DNA of 28,506 nt from Oxalobacteraceae bacterium UBA6704 (GTDB lineage: Bacteria; Pseudomonadota; Gammaproteobacteria; Burkholderiales; Burkholderiaceae_D). This document shows positions 7,580 through 15,641 of the stretch, piece after piece; within the stretch, counting starts at the first letter, position 1; each line of letters starts with the position of its first letter. The position numbers and the translations under genes were made by a program. The notes beneath the pieces are model-generated. The model did not search any database. It was not told the DNA's origin and saw only the letters and a program-made list of their open reading frames with translations. The stretch lies in contig DKJA01000002.1 of the NCBI GenBank assembly GCA_002454505.1, forward strand, positions 1 through 28,506, given 5' to 3'.

Positions 7580-8467
7580 ATGACGAACCTACTCGATACC
7601 GTGCAGCGCTATGCGGACGCCCATGCGGATGCGGAAGGCATCGCGCTGACGCCGATTCCCGGCCTGATGCTGGTACGCGCCACTGCGCCCAGCGGCCTGC
7701 TGCATGCCGTCTCGAAGCCGTTCATCTGCCTCGTCCTGCAGGGCAGCAAGCACGTGTCGATGGGGCCGCGCAGCTTTGCCTTTGCCGCCGGCGACTCACT
7801 GCTCGTGACGGCCGATGTGCCGACCGTCAGCCAGATCACCAGCGCCAGCCTGGCGGCACCGTATTTTTCTCTGGTGATGGAACTGGACCAGGCCGCCATC
7901 GCCGAACTGGCGGTGCAGATGAGCGGCGAGCCCGAGCGCGAACACGTGCCGGTGCGCGTCGATGCCACCGAGGCGGAAGTGGCCGATGCCGCGCTGCGGC
8001 TGATGCGGTTGCTGGACCGGCCGTCCGCCGTGCCCGTGCTGCATGCGCAGCTGGTGCGCGAGCTCCACTACTGGCTGCTGTGCGGCCGCCATGGCGCCGC
8101 CATCCGCCGCCTCGGCTGGCCGAACGGTCCGGCCCAGCGCGTCGCCCGCGCCGTAGCAGTGCTGCGCGCGGACTTCGCCCGTACGCTCCCCGTGGAACGG
8201 CTGGCGGAAGTGGCGCGCATGAGCCCGTCGTCGTTCCACCAGCATTTTCGAACCGCCACGTCGCTGTCGCCGCTGCAGTTCCAGAAGCAGCTGCGGCTGA
8301 TCGAAGCCCGCCGCCTGATGGTGGCCGAAGGCGCCAGCGCCAGCACGGCCGCCTTCACCGTCGGCTACGAAAGCGTGCCGCAGTTCACCCGCGAATACGG
8401 CCGGCTGTTCGGCCTGCCGCCCGTGCGCGAGACGAAGGCTGCACGCGTGCTGGCGGTCGCCACCTGA
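7580..8467 (+). CDS. AraC-family transcriptional regulator (AraC_N cupin type)
   Basis: The 295-residue protein has an N-terminal cupin-like sensor of the AraC_N type (about residues 20-165; KPFICLVLQGSKHVSMG and the FAAGDSLLVTADVPTVSQIT strand pair are typical). A C-terminal double helix-turn-helix follows (about 190-290), with RLAEVARMSPSSFHQHF as HTH1 and AAFTVGYESVPQFTREYGRLFG as HTH2. I used the ATG at 7580; the frame stays open to a TTG at 7499 but that stretch is not protein-like. Relatives of this subtype often activate a divergent oxidoreductase in response to aldehydes or related small molecules. The divergent SDR gene is therefore the likely target, though that is inference. Confidence 0.9.
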   Translation: MTNLLDTVQRYADAHADAEGIALTPIPGLMLVRATAPSGLLHAVSKPFICLVLQGSKHVSMGPRSFAFAAGDSLLVTADVPTVSQITSASLAAPYFSLVMELDQAAIAELAVQMSGEPEREHVPVRVDATEAEVADAALRLMRLLDRPSAVPVLHAQLVRELHYWLLCGRHGAAIRRLGWPNGPAQRVARAVAVLRADFARTLPVERLAEVARMSPSSFHQHFRTATSLSPLQFQKQLRLIEARRLMVAEGASASTAAFTVGYESVPQFTREYGRLFGLPPVRETKAARVLAVAT

Positions 8468-8562
8468 GTCCCTGCCTCAAGTGCACGGCTCAGCAATTCC
8501 GATCAAGCCGGCCGGCAAGGCCGGTGCTACAGTCACGCTCATCCTTACGAGCGGAACGCCGC

Positions 8563-9390
8563 ATGAGCATCGTTGCGAAAGCGCTGTGGTACATCGAGAA
8601 CAATTACGGCAAGCCGGAGCTGACGCTGGATGGCGTGGCAGCCGCCTGCGACGTGTCGCGCTTTCACCTGACGCGGGCGTTCGGCATCGCGACGGGCCGT
8701 TCGCTGATGCGCTACCTGCGGGCGCGCCGGATGACTGAAGCGGCCCGTGCGCTGGCGGCAGGTGCGCCGGACATCCTCGCCGTGGCCCTCGATGCCGGCT
8801 ACGGCTCGCACGAAGCATTCACCCGCGCGTTCCGCGACCACTTCGGGCTGACGCCGGAAGCACTGCGCGCACGCGGCAGCTGCGCGGGGCTGGACATGGT
8901 GCGCGCCATCCGCCTCGATCATGCCGCCGGATTGCCGCTGGCCGCGCCGCGGCTGATCGACCACCCGGCGTTCGCAGTGGCCGGGCTGTGCGAGCGCTAC
9001 ACGGCCGAAACGGCCGCTGGCATCCCCGCGCTGTGGCAGCGGTGGGGTGCCTGCGTGAACCGGGCCGGCGCCAATGCTCCCTACGAATACGGCGTGTGCA
9101 CCGAAGCGGAAGCCGGCGCCTTTGACTACACCTGCGGCATCGCGTCCGCAGGCAGTGCCCCGGGGGGCATGACGCTGCTGCACATACCCTCCCAGCGCTA
9201 CGCCGTGTTCTTCCACGCCGGCCACATCTCGGCCATCCGCATGACGTGGCGGCTCATCTTCGAGCACTGGCTGCCCGCATCCGGCCTGCGCGCCACCGGG
9301 GGCCCCGAATTCGAGCGCTACGACCACCGCTTCGACGGCCGCACGGGCGACGGCGGCGTGGAAATCTGGATTCCTGTGACATCGTCGTGA
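8563..9390 (+). CDS. AraC-family regulator with GyrI-like effector domain (Rob type)
   Basis: This 275-residue protein starts with a MarA/SoxS/Rob-like DNA-binding domain (about residues 1-105): LTLDGVAAACDVSRFHLTRAF is HTH1 and ILAVALDAGYGSHEAFTRAF is HTH2, followed by FGLTPEALR. The rest (about 118-275) is a GyrI-like effector-binding domain, as in Rob and BmrR-type regulators that sense amphipathic or aromatic ligands. YAVFFHAGHISAIRMTWRLIFEHWLP is the characteristic later part of that fold. The start at 8563 gives the standard Rob-like N-terminus. The downstream Lnt-like membrane gene begins 21 bases later and could be co-transcribed. Confidence 0.9.
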   Translation: MSIVAKALWYIENNYGKPELTLDGVAAACDVSRFHLTRAFGIATGRSLMRYLRARRMTEAARALAAGAPDILAVALDAGYGSHEAFTRAFRDHFGLTPEALRARGSCAGLDMVRAIRLDHAAGLPLAAPRLIDHPAFAVAGLCERYTAETAAGIPALWQRWGACVNRAGANAPYEYGVCTEAEAGAFDYTCGIASAGSAPGGMTLLHIPSQRYAVFFHAGHISAIRMTWRLIFEHWLPASGLRATGGPEFERYDHRFDGRTGDGGVEIWIPVTSS

Positions 9391-9411
9391 AACTCCCATG
9401 AAAGGCAGCCC

Positions 9412-10875
9412 ATGCGCATCGACCGGCATCACCTGATCAACCTCGCGCTGGCACTGGCCGGCGGCCTGGCGCTATGTTACGGATTCGGCCTGCAGCCGCT
9501 GTGGTGGCTGGCCTGGCTGGCGCCCGTGCCGGTGCTGGTTGCCGCGCTGCGCAGCACATCCCGTGGCGCCATGGCGCTTGCCTTCGTTGCGGGACTGATC
9601 GGCAGCAGCGGCATGTTCCATTATCTTTCGCTGGTGATGCCGCCACCCGCCGCCGTGCTGGTGACGGTGCTGCTGGCGCTGTCGTGGGTGCTGGTGATCG
9701 GGCTGTCCCGCTACGTGATGACGCGCCTGGCGTCGCCGTGGGCGGTGCTGGCGTATCCGCTGCTGTGGAGTGCCGTCGATACGCTGCTGGCGGCGCTGCA
9801 CCCGGACGGCAACTGGGGCAGCCTGGCCTACTCGCAGGCCGGCTTCCTGCCCGCCGTGCAGATCGTTGCCGTGACCGGCGTGGCCGGCCTGGTATTCGTG
9901 CTGTCGCTCGTGCCTGCAACGCTGGCGTTGGGCATCGTGCGCGGCTGGCGCGTGGCACGCGGGCCGCTGCTCTGTGCAGCGCTTCTGGCAGCTGGCATTT
10001 TCGCGTTCGGCCTGCTGCGTCTTCCCGCCGCCGCACCGGCGCAGGGCGAGCTGGTGGGCATCGCCGTCATCGACGATTTCATCGGCCCGCGCGTGCCGGC
10101 CACCCAGGTCGAACGCGTCTGGACGCAGTACGAACGCCACGTGGAAACGCTGGCGGCTCAAGGCGCGCGCATCGTCGTGCTGCCGGAGAAGATCGCCGTC
10201 GTCGGCCCCACGGAAGCGGCGCAGCTGGAACGGCGCCTGTCCGCACTGGCGGCGCGCACGCAGGTGTGGCTGACGGTCGGCATCGGCACGGACGACGGCC
10301 GCGAAAAACGCAACCTCGCCTGGCTGTTCGCGCCAGACGGCCGGCTCGATGCCAACTACCGCAAGCACCACATGGCGCCGCCCGAACGGGAGTTCGCGCC
10401 GGGCAGCGCATACGACGTGCGCACCATCGGCGGCACGCGCTACGGGCTGGCCGTGTGCAAGGACATGCACTTCGCCGCGATGGGCCGGGCCTACGGCACG
10501 CGCCAGGCGCAGGCGATGCTGGTGCCGGCATGGGATTTCAATGAAGACGGCGAGTACGCGGCCCGCCTCTCCGCGCTACGCGGCATCGAAAGCGGCTTCG
10601 CGATGGTGCGTGCGGCGCGCGAGGGCCTGCTGACCGTGACCGATGCCTATGGTCGCATCGTAGCGGAAGCACCGTCCGCAGCGCTGCCCGGCGCCACCCT
10701 GCTGGCCCGCCTGCCGGCCATTGCGCTGCCGCCAACGCCCTATGCGCGCATCGGCGACGTGTTCGGCTGGGCCTGCACGGCCGCCGCCCTGGCGATGCTG
10801 TTGCTGGCGTGGCAGCGGGGTCGTTCCGGGATGTTGCGCCAGGATAACGTGCCTCCCGCAGCACGGCATGCGTAG
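9412..10875 (+). CDS. Lnt-like membrane protein with nitrilase/carbon-nitrogen hydrolase domain
   Basis: The 487-residue protein has the architecture of apolipoprotein N-acyltransferase. About seven N-terminal membrane spans (residues 8-200) come first, then a periplasmic carbon-nitrogen hydrolase domain (about 211-435) and a last span near the C-terminus (about 449-465). The triad fits E259 (VLPEK), K318 (YRKHH) and C349 (VCKDMHF), the equivalents of the Glu, Lys and Cys in E. coli Lnt. The residues around them differ from housekeeping Lnt (PEK, not PE-S/T; CKD, not CYE). I therefore read it as an Lnt-family paralogue that may transfer acyl groups or hydrolyse an amide elsewhere in the envelope. 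AAAGG (9401-9405) sits before the ATG. Its position after a Rob-type regulator hints at envelope-stress control. Confidence 0.8.
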   Translation: MRIDRHHLINLALALAGGLALCYGFGLQPLWWLAWLAPVPVLVAALRSTSRGAMALAFVAGLIGSSGMFHYLSLVMPPPAAVLVTVLLALSWVLVIGLSRYVMTRLASPWAVLAYPLLWSAVDTLLAALHPDGNWGSLAYSQAGFLPAVQIVAVTGVAGLVFVLSLVPATLALGIVRGWRVARGPLLCAALLAAGIFAFGLLRLPAAAPAQGELVGIAVIDDFIGPRVPATQVERVWTQYERHVETLAAQGARIVVLPEKIAVVGPTEAAQLERRLSALAARTQVWLTVGIGTDDGREKRNLAWLFAPDGRLDANYRKHHMAPPEREFAPGSAYDVRTIGGTRYGLAVCKDMHFAAMGRAYGTRQAQAMLVPAWDFNEDGEYAARLSALRGIESGFAMVRAAREGLLTVTDAYGRIVAEAPSAALPGATLLARLPAIALPPTPYARIGDVFGWACTAAALAMLLLAWQRGRSGMLRQDNVPPAARHA

Positions 10876-10918
10876 CGTATGATGTACACCCACTTCAACG
10901 ACAACAAAGATTATAGAA

Positions 10919-11656
10919 ATGGAAACGGATACGCCACGCCAGGGAGCTGGTTTCGACGAAGTCGCCGCGGCGGCCGTCAGCGTGCAGAACGACGGCAAGC
11001 CGGTCACCATCGATGCCGTGCGCGAAGTGCTGGGCGGCGGGTCGCCGGCCGCCATCCAGAAGCACCTGGCCGAATGGCGCGCCGCCAATGCGCGGCCGGC
11101 ACCGCCGTCGCAACCTGAAATGCCGGAAGCGCTGCTCGCCGCGCTGGGCGACTGGGCCAAGCAGTTCGCCGAACAGTCGGGCAGCGGCGCCCGCGACGAC
11201 CTCGCACAGGCCGAGAGCGACATGGAAACGCTGCGCCAGGCCGGCGAGGAACTGGAGAACGAACTGGCCGATGCAACGGTCGACCGCGACCGCGCGCGCG
11301 CCGAAGCGAGCGAGCGGGGCGAAGAGATTTCCCGCCTCGAAGCGGAACTGCGCCACGCCCGCCAGATCGCCGCGGATGCGCTGGTCGGCAAGGCCAAGGA
11401 CCAGCTCGCCATCGACGGCAAGGATGCCCAGCTGGCCGACCTGCGCACGCAGCTGGAGCGCAATGTGGCCGCCACGGCCGCGCAGTCGGACGCCCGCCTG
11501 GCCGCCGAGATGGAACTGGTGGGTGCCACCACCGCGCGCGACAACTTCGCCAACGAGGTGAAGGAAGTGCGCACGCAGCTGGAAGCCCTGCGCGCCGAAC
11601 GCACGACCTTGCGCGCCGACCTGGATGCGCTGCGCTCGGGCCGCCGGCCAAGCTGA
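10919..11656 (+). CDS. KfrA-like DNA-binding coiled-coil protein
   Basis: The 245-residue protein begins with the KfrA N-terminal DNA-binding region (about residues 10-65: FDEVAAAAVSVQNDGKPVTIDAVREVLGGGSPAAIQKHLAEW). It continues as a long alpha-helical coiled coil rich in Glu, Ala, Leu and Arg (about 85-240), ending in RSGRRPS. KfrA proteins of broad-host-range plasmids are autorepressors that polymerise through the coiled coil and support plasmid partition. Chromosomal copies are known in proteobacteria but their role is poorly defined. Here there is no replication or par gene nearby, so nothing suggests an integrated plasmid backbone. No strong SD is visible; the immediate upstream is A/T-rich (AACAAAGATTATAGAA), a possible promoter. 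Confidence 0.82.
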   Translation: METDTPRQGAGFDEVAAAAVSVQNDGKPVTIDAVREVLGGGSPAAIQKHLAEWRAANARPAPPSQPEMPEALLAALGDWAKQFAEQSGSGARDDLAQAESDMETLRQAGEELENELADATVDRDRARAEASERGEEISRLEAELRHARQIAADALVGKAKDQLAIDGKDAQLADLRTQLERNVAATAAQSDARLAAEMELVGATTARDNFANEVKEVRTQLEALRAERTTLRADLDALRSGRRPS

Positions 11657-11770
11657 TCCACGCCACCGGGCCTTGGCGCGAATTGTCCGCTATTCGGCCA
11701 GCCCGGGCATTTCGCCGCCACGGCGCGGTCGCTACCATTACGTCATCCCCACCACGTAAGGAGTAGCAAA

Positions 11771-12319
11771 ATGTCCGAACCAAAAACCGCGCTGATCGTG
11801 ATCGACGTGCAGGAGTCCTTCCGCAGCACGCCCTCGTGGAACGAGGCGAGCCTGCCCGCCTTCCTGGCGCGCTTACAACCGCTGGTCGACGGCGCGAAGA
11901 AGGCCGGCATCCCCGTGGTTCAGATCTTCCACGTCGACGGCGACGAAGCCTTCTCGGAAGCCTCCGGCCTCGTCACCACCATGGCACCGCTGGCCATCGA
12001 GCCGGATGTCGTGTTCCGCAAGCCCCGCCACAGCGCGCTGGTCGGCACCGGCCTCGGCGTGTGGCTGAACACGCACGGCATCCGCCGCGTGATCATCGCC
12101 GGCATCCGCACCGAGCAGTGCTGCGAAACCACGGCGCGCCACGCGCACGACCTGGGCTACGTGGTCGATTACGTCAGCGAGGCCACGCTGACCTTCCCGA
12201 TGACGGACCGCACCGGCCGCGAGTGGAGCGCGGCCGAGATCGTCGCCCGTACCGAGCTGGTACTCGAAGGGCGCTTCGCCCGCATCGCCACCGTCGAAGA
12301 AGCGCTGGCGGCCGCATGA
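11771..12319 (+). CDS. Isochorismatase-fold cysteine hydrolase
   Basis: This 182-residue protein belongs to the isochorismatase-like cysteine hydrolase superfamily. The catalytic Asp is D12 (VIDVQ), the Lys K84 (FRKPRHSA) and the nucleophile C117 in TEQCCETTARHA, with the expected spacing. The family includes nicotinamidases, carbamoylases and amide hydrolases; no residues here point clearly to one substrate. AAGGAG (11758-11763) lies seven bases before the ATG. The stop overlaps the start of the GlxA-type regulator (ATGA). Isochorismatase-fold genes coupled to GlxA-type regulators are a common arrangement, so the regulator probably responds to the hydrolase's substrate or product. Confidence 0.92.
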   Translation: MSEPKTALIVIDVQESFRSTPSWNEASLPAFLARLQPLVDGAKKAGIPVVQIFHVDGDEAFSEASGLVTTMAPLAIEPDVVFRKPRHSALVGTGLGVWLNTHGIRRVIIAGIRTEQCCETTARHAHDLGYVVDYVSEATLTFPMTDRTGREWSAAEIVARTELVLEGRFARIATVEEALAAA

Positions 12320-13323
12320 AGCCCGCGCGGCAGCCTCGCGAGATTGCCGTTTTCGTGGTGCTGCCGCCGCACACGCTGCTGCTCGACGTGGCCGGCCCCA
12401 TCGAGGTGCTGCTGAAGGCCAACGACGAGCAGGATGCCGTGCGTTACCGGGTGACGTACATCGGGCCGTCGCCCTCGGTCGGCAGCTCGATCGGCATGAC
12501 GATCACCAACATCGCACCGCTGCCGCAGCAACTGCCGGACGAAGCGCTGGTCGTGCTGCCCGGCACGAAGGATTTTACGAAGGACCGGCCGGACGAAGCC
12601 CGCGCGGCAGACCGCCAACTCGAAGCGCTGATCGTCGACTGGCTGAGAGTGGCAATCCGGCCCGGCATCCGGCTCGTATCGATCTGCTCCGGCGCCCTGT
12701 TCGCCGCCCGCGCCGGCCTGCTCGACGGCCGCGACTGCACCACGCACCACGGTTGCACCGCCGAGCTCATCACGCTGGCGCCTTCCGCCCGCGTCAAAGA
12801 CAACCGCCTGTATGTCGAAGACGGCGAGCGGCTGACCAGCGCCGGCGTCACGGCCGGCATCGACCTGATGCTGCACATCGTCGCGCAGCATGGCGGCCAT
12901 GCCGCAGCGCTGGCGATTGCCCGCTACCTCGTGGTGTACCTGCGCCGCGGCGGTGCCGATCCGCAGCTGTCGCCGTGGCTGGAAGGCCGCAACCACATTC
13001 ACCCGGCCATCCACCGCGCGCAGGATGCCGTGGTGGCCGATCCGTCGCGCGACTGGTCCGTCGACACGCTGGCCGACGTGGCCAGCGCCAGCCCGCGCAA
13101 TTTGTCGCGCCTGTTCAACGAGCACGCCGGCATGAGCGTGACGGACTATGTGAACCGCATGCGCGTGGCGCTGGCGCGCGAGCTGCTGACCGGCTCGCAG
13201 CTGGACATCGAGGCGGTGGCCGGGCGCGCCGGCTTTGCATCGGCCCGGCAGTTGCGGCGGGCATGGAGCCGTTTGCATGACAGCCCGCCCAGCCGCGCGC
13301 GTACTTTCGCCGATCAGCGGTGA
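12316..13323 (+). CDS. GlxA-family transcriptional regulator (DJ-1/PfpI plus AraC HTH)
   Basis: The 335-residue protein has an N-terminal class I glutamine-amidotransferase-like (DJ-1/PfpI) domain (about residues 10-190) used as a sensor. Its nucleophile-elbow cysteine is kept in SICSGALFAARAGLLDGR. A C-terminal AraC-type double HTH follows (about 235-330: WSVDTLADVASASPRNLSRLFNEH and IEAVAGRAGFASARQLRRAW). This architecture matches GlxA, GbdR and ArgR-type regulators of amide, betaine or amino-acid catabolism. It starts inside the stop of the hydrolase gene (ATGA at 12316), so the pair is co-translated. Its last 10 bases overlap the convergent DUF3089-type gene. Confidence 0.92.
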   Translation: MKPARQPREIAVFVVLPPHTLLLDVAGPIEVLLKANDEQDAVRYRVTYIGPSPSVGSSIGMTITNIAPLPQQLPDEALVVLPGTKDFTKDRPDEARAADRQLEALIVDWLRVAIRPGIRLVSICSGALFAARAGLLDGRDCTTHHGCTAELITLAPSARVKDNRLYVEDGERLTSAGVTAGIDLMLHIVAQHGGHAAALAIARYLVVYLRRGGADPQLSPWLEGRNHIHPAIHRAQDAVVADPSRDWSVDTLADVASASPRNLSRLFNEHAGMSVTDYVNRMRVALARELLTGSQLDIEAVAGRAGFASARQLRRAWSRLHDSPPSRARTFADQR

Positions 13324-14354
13324 CCGGCACGCCAGGCCAGCGCCTGGCTGTCCAGCAGGTCGAGGATATTGCCCAGCACGAGGCTGATGTCGAGCTTGTG
13401 CAAGCCCCAGCCTTGCCGGCCGGATTGCAGCCACCCTGGCGGGCCGTCGATACGCAGCACATTGCCCTGCCGGTCCGCCACGCAGGTGGCGCGGAACGTG
13501 TCCTGCGGGACGATCCATGGCTGGCCGGCGCTGCCGGCCGACGCAGGCCGGTGCAGGTAAGGCTTCAGCGTGCCGCTGCCGCCCGCCGGCGCGGCCGGAT
13601 TGACGCACACCGCGGGGCCGCCGCCCGGCTCGGCGCGCCCGAACAGCCGCCGGCCGGCGTCGTCCGCCGCGAAGCTGCCCCACACATACACGCAGCCCGT
13701 GTCGCCGGCATGCCGGCACGGCCCGATGCCCGGGAAGGCGGTGCCCTGCGGTGAGCCTGCAAGGAAGGCCGATACCAGCAACCTCTGCGCCGGCCGCCCT
13801 TCGATTTCCTCGTCGATCAGCTGCCGCAGCAGCACGGTGCCCTGGCTGTGGCCGACCAGCACCACGCCGCGGCCGTGGTTGTCGTGGGCCAGGTAGTGGC
13901 GCCATGCGGCCCGCACATCGCTGTAGGGCACGTGCCAGTCGACGCCGCCCTCGGCCATGCCGGCAGCCAGCCCCGCCAGCGTGACCTGGCGGTACAGCGG
14001 CACGAACAGGCGGCAGCGCGACGCCAGCCAGCCGGCCTGGGCACGCGCCGTTTCCACCACCTCGGCTGCCGGCACCGCGGCCGCGTGCCGCGCCCGTTCG
14101 CGCGAGACCGTCGGATAAACGTAAAAGCAGTCGAGCGCCGGCGCGGTGGCCACGGCGAACGGCAGCGGTGTACGCTCGCCATCCGGCGCCACGGCCAGCG
14201 CGTGAAGGCCGGCCACGCAGACACCCTCATGCCCCGGTCGGCACAGCCAGGCCGACGGCCGGGCATAGTCGGGCGGCACCGGTTCGGCGGCGCCGGCGCT
14301 GCCGGCCAGGCACAGCTGCAGCACAAATAGAAAACCAGCCAGCCGGCGCATCAT
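13314..14354 (-). CDS. DUF3089-type exported alpha/beta hydrolase
   Basis: The 346-residue protein has an N-terminal signal peptide ending AGSAGAA-EP (about residue 23). An alpha/beta-hydrolase core follows with the nucleophile elbow GHSQG (VVLVGHSQGTVLL), preceded by the DUF3089-like features CFYVYPT, SRCRLFVPLYRQ and the acidic YSDVRAAWRHYL segment. DUF3089 proteins are lipase-like and of unknown substrate. Several cysteine-containing stretches in the second half (GPCRHAGDTGCVYVWG, VCVNP, ATCVAD) suggest disulfides in the periplasm. The start ATG overlaps the stop of the EF-hand gene (ATGA, 14351-14354), so the two are co-expressed. The 3' end overlaps the GlxA-type gene by 10 bases in convergent orientation. 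Confidence 0.85.
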   Translation of the reverse strand: MMRRLAGFLFVLQLCLAGSAGAAEPVPPDYARPSAWLCRPGHEGVCVAGLHALAVAPDGERTPLPFAVATAPALDCFYVYPTVSRERARHAAAVPAAEVVETARAQAGWLASRCRLFVPLYRQVTLAGLAAGMAEGGVDWHVPYSDVRAAWRHYLAHDNHGRGVVLVGHSQGTVLLRQLIDEEIEGRPAQRLLVSAFLAGSPQGTAFPGIGPCRHAGDTGCVYVWGSFAADDAGRRLFGRAEPGGGPAVCVNPAAPAGGSGTLKPYLHRPASAGSAGQPWIVPQDTFRATCVADRQGNVLRIDGPPGWLQSGRQGWGLHKLDISLVLGNILDLLDSQALAWRAGHR

Positions 14355-14758
14355 CGGCGCGCCTCCCTGGCCTGCTGCAATTCGGCGGCGTCGATGGTGC
14401 CGTCGCGGTTCCGGTCCAGCAGGTCGAACAGGCGGGTGCCGGCGACGAATTCGGCGCGACTCAGCTTGCCGTCGCCATCGCTGTCCAGCGTTCGCAACAG
14501 CTGTTCCATCTGCTTGCCGCGCGGCCCCGACCGCATGGCCTGCGGCAGGTCGTCACTGCCGAGCTTGCCGTCGCCGTTGCGGTCCAGCTGCGGGAAGCGG
14601 GCGCTGCGGAAATCCGTCCATTCCTGGCGCGTGATGCGGCCGTCGCCATTGCGGTCCGCCGCCAGCACGCCGTCCAGCAGGCGCTGCATGTCGGGGCCCT
14701 GCTGTGCCCAGGCGGTGCCGCACGCCAGCAACGCGATTGCCATGATCCGTTTTTTCAT
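14351..14758 (-). CDS. Exported EF-hand (calcium-binding) protein
   Basis: This 135-residue protein has a short signal peptide (MKKRIMAIALLACGTAWA-QQ) and four EF-hand loops: DRNGDGRITRQE, DRNGDGKLGSDD, DSDGDGKLSRAE and DRNRDGTIDAAE. The first three have the full set of Asp/Asn/Gly positions and a final acidic residue; the fourth has Arg at loop position 4. It is therefore a calmodulin-like periplasmic calcium binder. I chose the ATG at 14758 because it starts the signal peptide and has AAGGAGA just upstream; a longer frame to 14812 lacks both. It is coupled by ATGA to the DUF3089-type gene and divergent from a two-component system, which suggests calcium or envelope signalling. Confidence 0.92.
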   Translation of the reverse strand: MKKRIMAIALLACGTAWAQQGPDMQRLLDGVLAADRNGDGRITRQEWTDFRSARFPQLDRNGDGKLGSDDLPQAMRSGPRGKQMEQLLRTLDSDGDGKLSRAEFVAGTRLFDLLDRNRDGTIDAAELQQAREARR

Positions 14759-14802
14759 CGTGTTCTCCTTCGTTGAAAGACGGTGCCAGTGTCGGCCCGA
14801 CC

Positions 14803-14869
14803 TGTTACGCAACGATGAGAAAACCCGGCCGGTTTGTTACCGGATGATGCAGGCGATCCCTGCTGTAAC
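14803..14869. promoter_or_regulatory. TGTTAC/TGTAAC sites in the divergent promoter region
   Basis: TGTTAC occurs at 14803-14808 and 14835-14840, and TGTAAC at 14864-14869, spaced 32 and 29 bases apart (about three helical turns). They lie between the EF-hand gene and the response-regulator gene. Evenly phased short sites in a divergent promoter are typical of OmpR-family binding, so autoregulation is a reasonable hypothesis. Confidence 0.35.
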
Positions 14870-14924
14870 ACTTTGTCATGGTTGGGCAGCGGGCAGCCGA
14901 GTTCGTTTGCGCTAGCATGCGGTC

Positions 14925-15641
14925 ATGACTACTCCCGCCGGCCAATTGATCGTGATCGATGACGACGCCGAGATGCGCCAGCTGCTGCAGCGCTATCTCG
15001 GCGAGAACGGCTACGCCGTGCGCGCGCTGCCGGACGGCACGGGCCTGGAGCGGGCCCTGGCGCGCCAGCCGGCCGATGCGCTGATCCTCGACCTGATGCT
15101 GCCCGGCGAGGACGGCCTGTCGATCTGCCGCCGGCTGCGCGCCGCGGGCGAGCAGACGCCGATCATCATGCTGACGGCGAAGGGCGATCCGGTGGAGCGC
15201 GTCGTCGGGCTGGAAATGGGCGCCGACGATTATCTTGCGAAGCCGTTCCTGCCGCGCGAACTGCTGGCCCGCGTGGCGGCCATCCTGCGCCGCAATCCCA
15301 AGGCCAGCTATGTGCGCCAGGGCAGCCGCGAGCTGCGCTTCGGCCGCTTCGTGCTGGACCTGGACGGCATGGTGCTGGCCCGCGACGGCAGCCAGGTGGA
15401 CCTGTCGACGCGCGAGTTCAAATTGCTGGCGGCCCTCGTGCAGCAGGCCGGCCGCCCCCTGTCGCGCGCGCAGATCATCGACCTGGCGATGGGCCGCGAT
15501 GCCGAGGTGACGGACCGCGCCATCGACGTGCAGATCGTGCGCCTGCGCCGCATCATCGAAGACAATCCGGCCCGGCCGCGGTGGATCAAAACGGTGTGGG
15601 GCCACGGCTACGTGTTCGCCCGTGCGGAGGATGCCGAATGA
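14925..15641 (+). CDS. OmpR-family response regulator
   Basis: The 238-residue protein has a receiver domain (about residues 1-125) with the acidic pair in VIDDDAE, phospho-acceptor D56 (LILDLMLPGEDG), a conserved Thr in MLTAKG and K106 (LAKPF). A winged-helix DNA-binding domain follows (about 135-235; LSTREFKLLAALVQQAGRPLSR, and IDVQIVRLRRIIEDNP as recognition region). This is the standard OmpR layout, close to OmpR itself. It overlaps the kinase gene by ATGA, so the pair is one operon. It is divergent from the EF-hand/DUF3089-type operon, a likely target. The start at 14925 gives the usual short N-terminal strand. Confidence 0.95.
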   Translation: MTTPAGQLIVIDDDAEMRQLLQRYLGENGYAVRALPDGTGLERALARQPADALILDLMLPGEDGLSICRRLRAAGEQTPIIMLTAKGDPVERVVGLEMGADDYLAKPFLPRELLARVAAILRRNPKASYVRQGSRELRFGRFVLDLDGMVLARDGSQVDLSTREFKLLAALVQQAGRPLSRAQIIDLAMGRDAEVTDRAIDVQIVRLRRIIEDNPARPRWIKTVWGHGYVFARAEDAE

